64,000 nucleotides of DNA, from positions 1,054,001 through 1,118,000 of the forward strand of contig NZ_JUGU01000001.1 of assembly GCF_000799465.1 (NCBI RefSeq). The letters run 5' to 3'. Positions 9,547 to 17,678 of the stretch are shown here, in pieces. Position 1 is the first letter of the stretch; every line of letters begins with the position of its first letter. The notes under the pieces are model-generated. The model saw only the letters and a program-made list of their open reading frames with translations, had not been told where the DNA came from and did not search any database. The DNA is from Psychroserpens sp. Hel_I_66 (lineage in GTDB: Bacteria > Bacteroidota > Bacteroidia > Flavobacteriales > Flavobacteriaceae). The translations under genes were made by a program, and so were the position numbers.

Positions 9547-10143
9547 TTATTTCTCACGACTTTTTAAAACATCAACGACATCATTTAATTTAAAACCCTT
9601 TGCTTGTAATAAAATCATGTAATGAAACAGCAAATCTGCACTTTCATCAAGAAATAATGTATCATCATTATCTTTAGCTTCAATCACAACTTCAACTGCC
9701 TCCTCTCCTACTTTTTGAGCAATCTTATTAATTCCTTTTGCGAACAAAGAGGCTACATAAGAGGTGTCTTCCGTAGCATTATTCTTTCTGTGTGCTATCG
9801 TTTTTTCCAAATCCGATAAAAACCCAAAAGTTTGTTCATTATCTTCATTCCAACACGTATCTGTACCTTTGTGGCAAGTTGGGCCTTCGGGATTTACCTT
9901 GATCAAAAGCGTATCGCTATCACAATCTAATTTTACACTTACCAGATTGAGTACATTACCACTTTCTTCTCCTTTGGTCCATAAGCGTTGCTTAGTTCTA
10001 CTAAAAAATGTTACAAGCTTAGTTTCAAGTGTTTTCTTCACTGCGTCAGCATTCATATAACCGAGCATCAACACTTTATTCGTTATTGCATCCTGAATTA
10101 TTGCTGGTACAAGTCCGTTATTTTTTGCGTAATCTATGTTCAT
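9547..10143 (-). CDS. hisIE: bifunctional phosphoribosyl-AMP cyclohydrolase / phosphoribosyl-ATP pyrophosphatase
   Basis: 198 residues, fusing two early histidine-pathway steps. Residues about 1-105 are HisI: the zinc/metal-binding CDSDTLLIKVNPEGPTCHKG and TCW motifs (Cys, Cys) are intact. Residues about 108-198 are HisE, an all-helical MazG-like domain with EDTSYVASLF, KVGEEAVEVVIEA and ESADLLFHYMILL. HisE hydrolyses PR-ATP to PR-AMP and HisI opens the ring to ProFAR, both in the cytoplasm. This is the last gene of the operon, separated from hisF by a palindromic repeat. Confidence 0.96.
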   Translation of the reverse strand: MNIDYAKNNGLVPAIIQDAITNKVLMLGYMNADAVKKTLETKLVTFFSRTKQRLWTKGEESGNVLNLVSVKLDCDSDTLLIKVNPEGPTCHKGTDTCWNEDNEQTFGFLSDLEKTIAHRKNNATEDTSYVASLFAKGINKIAQKVGEEAVEVVIEAKDNDDTLFLDESADLLFHYMILLQAKGFKLNDVVDVLKSREK

Positions 10144-10158
10144 ATCTATTTAAATAAT

Positions 10159-10187
10159 GTGATGCCGAAACAAGTTCAGCGTAACGA
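10159..10187. repeat. REP-like palindrome, single unit, hisF-hisIE spacer
   Basis: GATGCCGAAACAAGTTCAGCGTAACG is an imperfect palindrome (TGCCGAA with TTCAGCG around CAAG). It is one unit of the same family seen twice each at 13523-13588 and 14641-14713. It lies just after the hisF stop. Confidence 0.65.
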
Positions 10188-10188
10188 C

Positions 10189-10944
10189 TTAAAGTCGTAC
10201 TGTAATATTGTTGTTTCTTAATTCTTTTTTCAAATCCAAAATCTCGATCTCGCCAAAGTGAAATACACTGGCAGCCAAAGCAGCATCAGCCTTTCCAACT
10301 TTAAAGGTATCTACAAAATGTTGCATGTTACCAGCGCCTCCCGATGCGATAATCGGAATATTAATTTCTTCGGAAAGTTTAGCCAGTGCCTCATTAGCGA
10401 AGCCCTTTTTAGTTCCGTCGTTGTTCATTGATGTAAACAAAATTTCTCCTGCGCCTCGTTTTTCAACTTCTTTAGCCCAATCGAATAAGTTGAGTTTAGT
10501 TGGGATGGTTCCTCCTGCTAGATGAACGATCCATTCACCATCAATTTGCTTAGAATCAATGGCGACAACCACACATTGACTTCCAAATTTTTCTGATAAT
10601 TGATTTACCAAATCTGGGCGTTTTACTGCACTTGAGTTGATTGAGATTTTATCTGCACCGCATTTCAATAAGTCGTCAACATCTTCGATGGATGAAATTC
10701 CACCACCAACAGTAAAAGGTATATTCACGTGCTCTGCGACTTTCAAAACCATATCGTGCATGGTTTTACGACCTTCCAATGTTGCAGAAATATCTAAAAA
10801 CACAAGTTCATCTGCACCAAGTTTAGCGTATTGCTTAGCCAATTCTACGGGATCTCCAGCATCACGCAAATCCACAAAATTCACACCTTTAACAGTCCTA
10901 CCGTTTTTGATGTCCAGACAAGGGATTATTCTTTTTGTTAGCAT
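10189..10944 (-). CDS. hisF: imidazole glycerol phosphate synthase cyclase subunit HisF
   Basis: 251 residues, the normal length of this (beta/alpha)8 barrel. It converts PRFAR plus ammonia from HisH to imidazole glycerol phosphate and AICAR. Catalytic Asp11 is in [16 protein letters not shown] and the second Asp is in VVVAIDSKQ; the phosphate-binding loops [10 protein letters not shown] and [11 protein letters not shown] are intact. It begins 3 bases after the hisA stop, implying translational coupling within the operon. Nothing unusual in the protein. Confidence 0.97.
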   Translation of the reverse strand: MLTKRIIPCLDIKNGRTVKGVNFVDLRDAGDPVELAKQYAKLGADELVFLDISATLEGRKTMHDMVLKVAEHVNIPFTVGGGISSIEDVDDLLKCGADKISINSSAVKRPDLVNQLSEKFGSQCVVVAIDSKQIDGEWIVHLAGGTIPTKLNLFDWAKEVEKRGAGEILFTSMNNDGTKKGFANEALAKLSEEINIPIIASGGAGNMQHFVDTFKVGKADAALAASVFHFGEIEILDLKKELRNNNITVRL

Positions 10945-10947
10945 CTT

Positions 10948-11664
10948 TTAAGAATATGTTTCTAAATCTTTAAGCTTAATATGTCCTTCATAAAGTGCTT
11001 TTCCAATAATTGCTCCTTCACAACCAATATTCTCTAAAGCATTTAAATCATCAATAGAAGTCACACCTCCCGAAGCTATTAGTTTTATGTTTTTAGATGT
11101 TTCCAAAATTCGCTTATACAAATCAAACGAAGGGCCTTCAAGCATTCCATCTTTAGCTATATCAGTACAGATCACATAATTTATACCCTTATTTTCATAA
11201 TTTTTAATAAATGGCATTACTCCTAAATTACTTTCTTCTTGCCAACCACTCACAGCAATCTTTTCATTATTGCAATCTGCTCCAAGAATAATTTTAGTAC
11301 CTCCATATTTTGATATCCAAGCCTCAAAGGTTTTTGGGTCTTTTACTGCAATACTTCCTCCTGTGATTTGCTTTGCACCAGAGTTGAATGCAATGTGTAA
11401 ATCTTCATTGGATTTCAAACCGCCTCCAAAATCGACCTTTAAAGTGGTTTTTGAGGTAATTTGTTCTAGCACTTTGTAGTTAACTATTTGTTTGGCTTTT
11501 GCACCATCCAAATCTACCAAATGCAAATATTGAATTCCAGCACCTTCAAACATTTTGGCTATTTCAATTGGGTTTTCGCTATATATTTTTTTTGTGCTAT
11601 AATCTCCTTTAGTGAGTCTCACACATTTTCCTTCGATGATGTCTATTGCTGGTATAATTCTCAT
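10948..11664 (-). CDS. hisA: ProFAR isomerase HisA
   Basis: 238 residues from the ATG at 11664 ([17 protein letters not shown]); an ATG two codons upstream is also possible. It is a (beta/alpha)8 barrel that isomerises ProFAR to PRFAR. Asp8 in AIDIIEG and Asp in [14 protein letters not shown] are the expected acid/base residues, and the phosphate loops GGLKSNED and [11 protein letters not shown] are present. It lies between hisH and hisF in the classical HisH-A-F order. The hisH-hisA spacer of about 130 bases is unusually long for an operon and filled with two different palindromes. Confidence 0.97.
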   Translation of the reverse strand: MRIIPAIDIIEGKCVRLTKGDYSTKKIYSENPIEIAKMFEGAGIQYLHLVDLDGAKAKQIVNYKVLEQITSKTTLKVDFGGGLKSNEDLHIAFNSGAKQITGGSIAVKDPKTFEAWISKYGGTKIILGADCNNEKIAVSGWQEESNLGVMPFIKNYENKGINYVICTDIAKDGMLEGPSFDLYKRILETSKNIKLIASGGVTSIDDLNALENIGCEGAIIGKALYEGHIKLKDLETYS

Positions 11665-11670
11665 ATTCAT

Positions 11671-11697
11671 TTCCCACGAAAGTGGGAATCTTTTTTA
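11671..11697. repeat. palindrome TTCCCAC-GAAA-GTGGGAA in the hisH-hisA spacer
   Basis: Perfect 7-bp stem (11671-11677 with 11682-11688), four-base loop, followed by six T on the plus strand at 11691-11696. Resembles a dispersed hairpin repeat of Bacteroidetes genomes as I remember them. The T run follows it on the plus strand, so it would not terminate the minus-strand his operon. Confidence 0.5.
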
Positions 11698-11754
11698 ATT
11701 GATATTAAATATTTTCAAATTTTTAATAATCTTAAAAGACTTATTTATTTCTTT

Positions 11755-11788
11755 GATACCTACAGGGTTCAAAAACCTTGCAGGATAT
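11755..11788. repeat. imperfect palindrome CCTACAGGGTT..AACCTTGCAGG in the hisH-hisA spacer
   Basis: Eleven-base arms (CCTACAGGGTT and AACCTTGCAGG) around CAAA pair with two wobble positions. GC-rich against a very AT-rich surround and ends just before the hisH stop. Likely another dispersed intergenic repeat family. Confidence 0.45.
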
Positions 11789-11792
11789 AAAT

Positions 11793-12374
11793 TTATAATT
11801 CTAAAAAGTTCCTTAAAATTTGTTCTCCTGCTACGCTACTTTTTTCTGGGTGAAATTGGACACCATAAAAATTGTCTTTTTGCAATGCAGAGGCATATTC
11901 CAATTCATAATTAGTTGACGAAATTGCTTCTAGGCACATTTCCGCATAAAAACTATGCACAAGGTACATGAATTCGTCATCCTTAATGTTCGAAAATAAA
12001 TTTGATTTCAAATTACGAATAGTATTCCATCCCATTTGTGGCACCTTTACAGCAGTAGAAAAACGTTTGACTTCCACTTCAAAAATCCCTAAACCGTTTG
12101 TGTCCCCTTCTTCAGTAGATTTGCACATCAATTGCATTCCCAAACAAATCCCTAAAACCGGTTGCTTTAACTTCGGAATCAATTTATCAAGTCCACTTTG
12201 TTTGAGCATTCTCATTGCAGAACTCGCTTCACCAACACCAGGAAAAATCACTCTATCTGCAGATTTGATTACCTCAGGATCATTTGATAAAATCGCATCA
12301 TATCCCAAACGCTTAAAAGCAAACTGAATGCTTTTAATGTTTCCTGCTCCATAATCTATAATTACTAAATTCAT
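11793..12374 (-). CDS. hisH: imidazole glycerol phosphate synthase glutaminase subunit HisH
   Basis: 193 residues, a class I glutamine amidotransferase that supplies ammonia to HisF. The nucleophile Cys is in PVLGICLGMQLM and the His/Glu of the triad are in YGVQFHPEKS. The oxyanion region PGVGEASSAM is present. Its ATG overlaps the hisB stop as TAATG, indicating coupled translation. Length and motifs are canonical. Confidence 0.97.
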   Translation of the reverse strand: MNLVIIDYGAGNIKSIQFAFKRLGYDAILSNDPEVIKSADRVIFPGVGEASSAMRMLKQSGLDKLIPKLKQPVLGICLGMQLMCKSTEEGDTNGLGIFEVEVKRFSTAVKVPQMGWNTIRNLKSNLFSNIKDDEFMYLVHSFYAEMCLEAISSTNYELEYASALQKDNFYGVQFHPEKSSVAGEQILRNFLEL

Positions 12375-13507
12375 TACAGCATCCCTTTTGTTGATGGCAA
12401 AATCATCTTTTCTACATCACGTTTGACTGCCATTTTAATCGCTTTTGCAAACGCTTTAAAAATGGCTTCTATTTTATGATGCTCATTGGTACCTTCAGCC
12501 TTAATGTTTAAATTACATTTTGCACCATCTGTAAACGATTTGAAGAAGTGATAGAACATTTCCGTGGGCATTTTTCCAATCATTTCACGTTTAAAGTCCG
12601 CTTCCCAAACCAACCAATTTCTTCCTCCAAAATCTATTGCTACTTGTGCAAGGCAATCATCCATTGGCAATGCAAAACCGTACCGTTCTATACCTAATTT
12701 ATTGCCTAATGTGGTAGCAAATAATTCTCCTAAAGCAATGGCTGTATCTTCAATAGTATGATGTTCATCTACTTCTAAATCGCCATCTACTTTTAGATTT
12801 AGGTTTAATTGTCCGTGACGTGCAATTTGATCCAGCATATGGTCAAAAAAAGCGATTCCTGTGTCAATATTACTTTGTCCGGTTCCGTCAAGATTTAATT
12901 CGATTTTTATTTTTGTTTCGTTGGTGTTTCTTTCAATAGTTCCTGTTCTCGCATCTGTTTTCAAAAATTTGTAAATAGCCTCCCAATCGTTACTTTCTAA
13001 AGCGATATATTGATCTAAAGCTTCACGCTTTACTGTGATTTCGTCGGTTCCAAGATTAGTATTGTCATTTATAAAAATTCCTTTTGAGCCTAAGTTTTTA
13101 GCTAATTCTATATCTGTTAAGCGGTCACCAATGACGAATGAATTTGCTAAATCATATTCCGAAGAAAAGTACTTTGTCAATAATCCAGTATTCGGTTTTC
13201 TTGTTGGCGCGTTGTCTTTTGCAAAGGTTCTGTCTATGAATTGCTCCTTAAAAACAATACCTTCTGCCTCAAAAGATTTTAGTACAAAATTGTGTACTGG
13301 CCAAAAAGTGTCTTCGGGATAAACATTAGTTCCCAACCCATCTTGATTGGTAATCATAACAATTTCAAAATCCAGTTCTTTGGCAATTTTGCTTAAATAT
13401 TGAAATACTTTTGGATAGAAATCCAGCTTTTCAAACGAATCAATCTGCTCATCTGCTGGCTCTTTTATGATGGTTCCATCTCTGTCAATAAATAATACTC
13501 TTTTCAT
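12374..13507 (-). CDS. hisB: bifunctional histidinol-phosphatase / imidazoleglycerol-phosphate dehydratase HisB
   Basis: 377 residues from the ATG at 13507 ([17 protein letters not shown]); a longer reading with MTKKSKT in front overlaps a palindromic repeat and is unlikely. Residues 1-about 165 are a HAD phosphatase with nucleophile motif [16 protein letters not shown] and [14 protein letters not shown]. Residues about 185-377 are the IGP dehydratase with the di-manganese His motifs [27 protein letters not shown] and [12 protein letters not shown]. The two domains catalyse steps 8 and 6 of histidine synthesis. The fused arrangement is as in enterobacteria. Confidence 0.97.
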   Translation of the reverse strand: MKRVLFIDRDGTIIKEPADEQIDSFEKLDFYPKVFQYLSKIAKELDFEIVMITNQDGLGTNVYPEDTFWPVHNFVLKSFEAEGIVFKEQFIDRTFAKDNAPTRKPNTGLLTKYFSSEYDLANSFVIGDRLTDIELAKNLGSKGIFINDNTNLGTDEITVKREALDQYIALESNDWEAIYKFLKTDARTGTIERNTNETKIKIELNLDGTGQSNIDTGIAFFDHMLDQIARHGQLNLNLKVDGDLEVDEHHTIEDTAIALGELFATTLGNKLGIERYGFALPMDDCLAQVAIDFGGRNWLVWEADFKREMIGKMPTEMFYHFFKSFTDGAKCNLNIKAEGTNEHHKIEAIFKAFAKAIKMAVKRDVEKMILPSTKGML

Positions 13508-13522
13508 GGTTTTACTTTTTTT

Positions 13523-13588
13523 CGTCATGCTGAATTTATTTCAGCATCTCATTAGGTGTGGTTCTGAAACAAGTTCAGAATGACGTCC
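13523..13588. repeat. paired REP-like palindromes (BIME-like), hisC-hisB spacer
   Basis: Two imperfect palindromes face each other: CGTCATGCTGAATTTATTTCAGCATCTCA (first, 13523-13551) is summarised by arms TGCTGAA / TTCAGCA; the second (13560-13588) has arms TTCTGAA / TTCAGAA and ends in TGACG. The outer GTCA and TGAC ends make the pair a larger inverted repeat. Same family as the units at 14641-14713 and 10159-10187. Confidence 0.75.
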
Positions 13589-13592
13589 TCTT

Positions 13593-14636
13593 TTATAGTC
13601 CTTTTAATGCTTTAATCAATTTTATATTCTCCATTTGTGTCCCAACGGTAAATCGTAAACAATTTTCGCATAGCGGTTGATTGGTTCTATTTCTAACCAC
13701 AATGCCTTTGTTAATCAATTGCGAATACCGTTTATTGGCATCATCTACTTTGACCAAAACAAAATTAGCATCTGAAGGATACACAATTTGAACAAAACTA
13801 ATCTTTTCCAATTCTGAAATAAACCAATCACGTTGTTCAATAATTCTCTTTATTTCTTCGGAAACGTCTTCAGGTTGGGATAATCGCTCTAACGCCCTAA
13901 GTTGTGTTAATTCATTGACGTTATAAGGCGGTTTGATACGATTTAAAATTGAAATAATCCCTTCGGAAGCATAACAAACCCCTAAACGAATTCCTGCCAT
14001 TCCATATGCTTTTGATAGGGTTTGGGTTACGATTAAATTCGGGAATTCCTGTAACCTGTTGATCCAGCTTTTTTCCGAAGAAAAATCGATGTATGCTTCG
14101 TCAATGATTACTATTCCTTGGAAACTAGTAATTAATTTCTCAATTATTTCAGATTCAAAACTGTTTGCAGTTGGATTATTTGGTGAACACAAAAACAGTA
14201 ATTTGGTTTGTGAATTTGCTGCCCTTAAAATGTCATCAACATTGGGTTGAAAATCTATTTCTAATTCTATTACAATATTTTCTACCGCATTTATATTGGC
14301 CAATACATCATACATACCGTATGTTGGTGGTAATGTGATAATTTTATCTTCGTTTGGCTCACAAAAGGCTCTAAAAATTAAATCCAACACTTCATCACTA
14401 CCGTTACCAAGTAAAATATGTTCCGGAGAAATACCTTTTAATTGAGATAATTGAGTCTTGACTTTAAGTTGTTGCGGATCTGGATATCGATTGACACCAT
14501 TTTGAAACGGATTCTCATTGGCGTCTAAAAAAACCATATCACCAGAGACCTCTTTGTACTCATCCCTTGCAGATGAATAGGGTTTTAGGTTTTTGATATT
14601 GTCCCTAAGGAGATTATTTATGTTGAATTCTTTCAT
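13593..14636 (-). CDS. hisC: histidinol-phosphate aminotransferase HisC
   Basis: 347 residues from the ATG at 14636 (MKEFNINNLLRDNIKNLKPY); a GTG three codons upstream lies in a repeat and was not used. PLP fold-type I enzyme converting imidazole-acetol phosphate to histidinol phosphate. The PLP lysine is in TLSKAYGMAGIRLG, the aspartate in VIIDEAYIDFS, and LGNGSDEVLDLIFRAF forms the cofactor phosphate site. The C-terminus carries the expected LRFTVGT. It lies between hisD and hisB with palindromic repeats in both flanking spacers. Confidence 0.96.
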   Translation of the reverse strand: MKEFNINNLLRDNIKNLKPYSSARDEYKEVSGDMVFLDANENPFQNGVNRYPDPQQLKVKTQLSQLKGISPEHILLGNGSDEVLDLIFRAFCEPNEDKIITLPPTYGMYDVLANINAVENIVIELEIDFQPNVDDILRAANSQTKLLFLCSPNNPTANSFESEIIEKLITSFQGIVIIDEAYIDFSSEKSWINRLQEFPNLIVTQTLSKAYGMAGIRLGVCYASEGIISILNRIKPPYNVNELTQLRALERLSQPEDVSEEIKRIIEQRDWFISELEKISFVQIVYPSDANFVLVKVDDANKRYSQLINKGIVVRNRTNQPLCENCLRFTVGTQMENIKLIKALKGL

Positions 14637-14640
14637 TTTC

Positions 14641-14713
14641 GTCACACTGATTTTATTTCAGTGTATTATTATTTTATACTTGTGTGATGCTGAAAAAAGT
14701 TCAGCATGACGTT
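14641..14713. repeat. paired REP-like palindromes (BIME-like), hisD-hisC spacer
   Basis: First palindrome 14641-14664 (GTCACACTGA..TCAGTGT), second 14684-14713 (GATGCTGAA..TTCAGCATGACG). They are again arranged head-to-head with GTCA and TGAC at the outer ends. The pair fills nearly the whole spacer between the hisC start and the hisD stop. Confidence 0.75.
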
Positions 14714-15997
14714 TTATTGTAAGTCTTTCAATCTTAAGGTTACCGCATTTTTATGAGCCTGCAATCCTTCAGCTTCTGCCATTAATTCAATGGTGTTACC
14801 AATGTTTAAAATACCTTCTTTTGAGATCTTCTGAAATGTGATACTCTTGGTAAAACTGTCTAAATTAACTCCAGAATAGGATTTACTAAAACCGTTGGTT
14901 GGCAATGTGTGATTGGTTCCAGAGGCATAATCTCCAGCGCTTTCTGGTGTGTAATTCCCAATAAATACTGAACCTGCATTTGCTATATTATCGACATAGA
15001 AATCTTCATTTTCGGTACACACTATGAAATGTTCTGGTGCATATTCATTAATCATATCTAGAGCAATAGCATGATTTTCTACATAAATAAGTTTTGAGTT
15101 TTCAATGGCTTTTTGAGCTAAATCCAATCTAGGTAGTGATTTGATTTGCTGTTCAATTTCCGAAGAGACATCGTCAATTAATTGTTTTGAAGTGGATACT
15201 AAAATCACTTGACTATCTGCTCCATGTTCAGCTTGGCTCAATAAATCTGAAGCTACATAACTTGCTTTTGCTGTATCATCTGCTACCACCAATAACTCAC
15301 TTGGTCCTGCTGGCATATCAATCGCAACTCCATATTTTGTAGCTAATTGTTTGGCAACGGTTACGTATTGGTTTCCTGGTCCGAAAATTTTGTAAACCTG
15401 CGGAATTGTCTCTGTACCAAAGGTCATTGCTGCAATCGCTTGAATACCGCCAACTTTAAAGACTTTTGTAACTCCACATAATTGAGCAGTGTATAAAATC
15501 TCATTGGCTATTTTTCCTTCTTTATTTGGTGGCGAGCATAAAACGATTTCATTACAGCCGGCAATATTTGCTGGTACAGCGAGCATTAAAACCGTTGAGA
15601 ATAAAGGTGCTGTGCCTCCTGGAATATATAATCCTACTTTTTGAATTGGTCTCTTTTCTTGCCAACACTGAACTCCTTTTGTGGTTGTTACGGAAACGCG
15701 TTCGGTTTTTTGAGCACTATGAAATGTCTCAATATTTCCTTTTGCTGTTTGGATAGCTATTTTTAACTCTTGAGGAACCAAATTTGAAGCTCTATTTATT
15801 TCTTCGGAAGTGACTAATAGATCTTCTAAATTAACACCATCAAAAAATGCTGTGTACTTAAATATCGATTTGTCGCCTCTTCTTTGAACATCGTTGAATA
15901 TTTCATTGACCGTTGCTTCAATATTTTCTACCGTTTGTGTTGGTCGCTTTAGAATCTCTGACCAGTCTTTTTTATCTGGATTGTATATCTTTTTCAT
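14714..15997 (-). CDS. hisD: histidinol dehydrogenase HisD
   Basis: 427 residues from the ATG at 15997 (MKKIYNPDKKDWSEIL), which overlaps the hisG stop as TAATG; a longer reading starting inside hisG is rejected. It oxidises histidinol to histidine in two NAD-dependent steps using zinc. Visible are the GLYIPGGTAPLFSTVLML substrate/NAD block, IFGPGNQYVTVAKQ, DMPAGPSELLV, LLSQAEHGADSQ (zinc-ligand His) and the catalytic YAPEHF. Length is normal and no lesion is seen. Confidence 0.97.
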   Translation of the reverse strand: MKKIYNPDKKDWSEILKRPTQTVENIEATVNEIFNDVQRRGDKSIFKYTAFFDGVNLEDLLVTSEEINRASNLVPQELKIAIQTAKGNIETFHSAQKTERVSVTTTKGVQCWQEKRPIQKVGLYIPGGTAPLFSTVLMLAVPANIAGCNEIVLCSPPNKEGKIANEILYTAQLCGVTKVFKVGGIQAIAAMTFGTETIPQVYKIFGPGNQYVTVAKQLATKYGVAIDMPAGPSELLVVADDTAKASYVASDLLSQAEHGADSQVILVSTSKQLIDDVSSEIEQQIKSLPRLDLAQKAIENSKLIYVENHAIALDMINEYAPEHFIVCTENEDFYVDNIANAGSVFIGNYTPESAGDYASGTNHTLPTNGFSKSYSGVNLDSFTKSITFQKISKEGILNIGNTIELMAEAEGLQAHKNAVTLRLKDLQ

Positions 15998-16854
15998 TAT
16001 AATACCATGTTTTCGATTGGACAAACTAAAATACCTTCTGCTCCATTGGCTTTGAGCTCGTCAATAACTTCCCAAAACTCATTTTTATTGATAACAGAAT
16101 GTAGTGAACTCCAACCTTCTTTTGCTAATGGCAAAATGGTTGGACTGTTCATTCCTGGTAAGATTTTAATAATCGTTTCGATTTTGTCATTAGGTGCATT
16201 AAGCAAAACATATTTGCTTTTTCTGCCACGAAGCACAGATTGTAACCTGAACTGCAAAGTGTTTAATGTGTTTTGGTTTTCCGAAGATATTAAAGGTGAG
16301 ACCGCTAGTACAGCTTCGGATTTTAGTAGTACTTCAACTTCTTTTAATCCGTTTTTAAATAAAGTACTTCCGCTAGAAACGATATCTACAATAGCATCTG
16401 CCAAACCAATATTTGGCGCGATTTCTACGGAACCATTGATGATGTGCAGATTAGCCTTTACATTGTTTTTATCTAGAAATTGATTAACCGTGTTTGGATA
16501 GGAAGTTGCGATACGTTTTCCTTCCAGATCTTTAATGCCATTGTATTTCACAGATTTTGGCACTGCAATAGATACCTTACACGATGAGAAGCCCAGTTTT
16601 TCAATAATTTTAATGGTATCACCTTTTTCTACCAATACATTTTCTCCAATGATGGCTGCATCAACAACACCATCTTTTAAATACTGTGGTATATCGCCAT
16701 TTCTAAGGTAAAACACTTCTAAAGGAAAGTTCTTTGCTGAAGCTTTTAATTGATCTTTACCATTGTCTATTGAAATTCCAACGTCCTTTAGGATTTGCAT
16801 GGAATCGTCGTGAAGTCTTCCAGATTTCTGTACTGCAATTTTTAATTTACTCAT
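15997..16854 (-). CDS. hisG: ATP phosphoribosyltransferase HisG (long form)
   Basis: 285 residues, so the long HisG form with its own C-terminal ACT-like regulatory domain, which does not need HisZ. It commits PRPP and ATP to histidine synthesis and is feedback-inhibited by histidine. Visible are the N-terminal KLKIAVQKSGRLHDDSM, the PRPP-binding IVDIVSSGSTLFKNGL, and the C-terminal PGMNSPTILPL and VCPIENM. It is the first enzyme gene after the leader peptide and attenuator at 16906-17028, so it should be controlled both by attenuation and by feedback. Confidence 0.97.
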   Translation of the reverse strand: MSKLKIAVQKSGRLHDDSMQILKDVGISIDNGKDQLKASAKNFPLEVFYLRNGDIPQYLKDGVVDAAIIGENVLVEKGDTIKIIEKLGFSSCKVSIAVPKSVKYNGIKDLEGKRIATSYPNTVNQFLDKNNVKANLHIINGSVEIAPNIGLADAIVDIVSSGSTLFKNGLKEVEVLLKSEAVLAVSPLISSENQNTLNTLQFRLQSVLRGRKSKYVLLNAPNDKIETIIKILPGMNSPTILPLAKEGWSSLHSVINKNEFWEVIDELKANGAEGILVCPIENMVL

Positions 16855-16905
16855 ATCGTTTTTTTTGTTTTTTTAATTTGAGTAAATCATTTAGAGACAT
16901 TTTGT

Positions 16906-16940
16906 AAAAAACAAAAACCGCTTGATTTACTCAAACGGTT
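16906..16940 (-). terminator. his operon attenuator (intrinsic terminator)
   Basis: On the minus strand, AACCGTTTGA (16931-16940) pairs with TCAAGCGGTT (16916-16925), ten pairs with one G-U, loop GTAAA, followed by TTTGTTTTTT (16906-16915). It lies between the hisL stop and hisG. Its left arm CGTTTGAGT (16929-16937) can instead pair with leader codons 15-17, forming the antiterminator. Confidence 0.85.
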
Positions 16941-16955
16941 TTAAAATATTTTGAT

Positions 16956-17022
16956 TTTATTCAATACATCTTCAGCTCGCTTGAGTGCCAGTATGAAAAT
17001 GATGATGATGTGATTGAATAAA
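16956..17022 (-). promoter_or_regulatory. his leader antiterminator / protector stems
   Basis: Two alternative pairings are visible in the RNA. (a) TTTATTCAATCACATC (17007-17022, codons 3-8 of hisL) pairs with GATGTATTGAATAAA (16956-16970), 15 pairs with one bulged C. (b) ACTCAAGCG (16978-16986, codons 15-17) pairs with CGTTTGAGT (16929-16937), nine pairs with one G-U, and blocks the terminator. A ribosome stalled on the His codons leaves element (b) free, whereas one at the stop codon covers it. Confidence 0.75.
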
Positions 17023-17028
17023 TGTCAT
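16972..17028 (-). CDS. hisL: his operon leader peptide, 18 residues
   Basis: The ORF reads MTFIQSHHHHFHTGTQAS then TGA. Five of six consecutive codons (7-10 and 12) are histidine, all CAT. It ends 31 bases before the attenuator stem and 118 bases before hisG. Length, His run, position and the overlapping alternative RNA stems are those of a transcription-attenuation leader whose translation measures charged tRNA-His. It is too short for routine gene calling. The peptide itself has no expected function. Confidence 0.9.
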   Translation of the reverse strand: MTFIQSHHHHFHTGTQAS

Positions 17029-17045
17029 TGTGTTTCTTGTCTTAA

Positions 17046-17077
17046 CAAAGATTGCAAATTTTAATTCGTAAATCCAA
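17046..17077 (-). promoter_or_regulatory. probable his operon promoter
   Basis: Minus strand TTG (17075-17077), 21-base spacer, then AATCTTTG (17046-17053), one mismatch from TAnnTTTG. The leader ATG follows 17 bases downstream, which suits the short 5' region of an attenuated operon. Confidence 0.45.
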
Positions 17078-17128
17078 ATCCTGGTAAACTTTTATGATAT
17101 TATTAATATTTAAAACTCAAAATATAAA

Positions 17129-17671
17129 TTATTCATTTTTGATACAGGTTGTCCAAGGGTATGCACATTGGTCTTTAAAATCGAGCCAACCTTCAATTTT
17201 TTTATTACCTATTTTGCATTTCACCTTTGCCCATAGGTCACTCGTTTCTATAACACTAGTGATTTGAAAATTATCAAGTTTGTGTATTCTATTTGATTTT
17301 TTTGTTGGTAAATCGTATAAATAAACACGATGGTCTTCATCATAATTATCTATATGAATTATAAAATCTTTAGATTGTACCCAAAAGTTTTCATAGCCAT
17401 AATCTTTGGCGTCACTTGGCAATCTTTGAATATTCTTTATTTTAAACCAGCCATATTCACTCTCTAATATCGCTATTTTATAATAATTTGTTTTGCCTTC
17501 TAAAACATTAAATGTATTAACGACCTGACCATTAATACTGTCGTAGATATTTAAAGGACGTTTACTGTCATTATCATAATAAGCTTCAACTAAATCTCTG
17601 TAATGTATTTTATTTTCATCTTGAGCTGTTAGATTTAGACTTAAAAGAAAAAAAAGTAAAACGAATTTCAT
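17129..17671 (-). CDS. exported hypothetical protein, SH3-like
   Basis: 180 residues with a signal peptide (KFVLLFFLLSLNLTAQDENK). The mature part has repeated short beta strands with YDSINGQVVNTFNVLEG, SEYGWFKIKN and DLWAKVKCKIGNKKIEGWL, a pattern like two bacterial SH3 domains; the family name is inference. The C-terminus holds two Cys (CAYPWTTC) that could form a disulfide. It starts 7 bases after the SPFH gene, so it is the last gene of the 17129-22780 run. Function unknown. Confidence 0.7.
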   Translation of the reverse strand: MKFVLLFFLLSLNLTAQDENKIHYRDLVEAYYDNDSKRPLNIYDSINGQVVNTFNVLEGKTNYYKIAILESEYGWFKIKNIQRLPSDAKDYGYENFWVQSKDFIIHIDNYDEDHRVYLYDLPTKKSNRIHKLDNFQITSVIETSDLWAKVKCKIGNKKIEGWLDFKDQCAYPWTTCIKNE

Positions 17672-17678
17672 TGCAATA

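Noticed and set aside
15998-16024. Longer start for hisD inside hisG
   Set aside because: The ATG at 15997 overlaps the hisG stop as TAATG, as at the hisB-hisH junction, and gives the family N-terminus.
16007-16483. 158-codon plus-strand ORF inside hisG
   Set aside because: It is antisense to a clear HisG reading with all motifs intact and has no homology features of its own.
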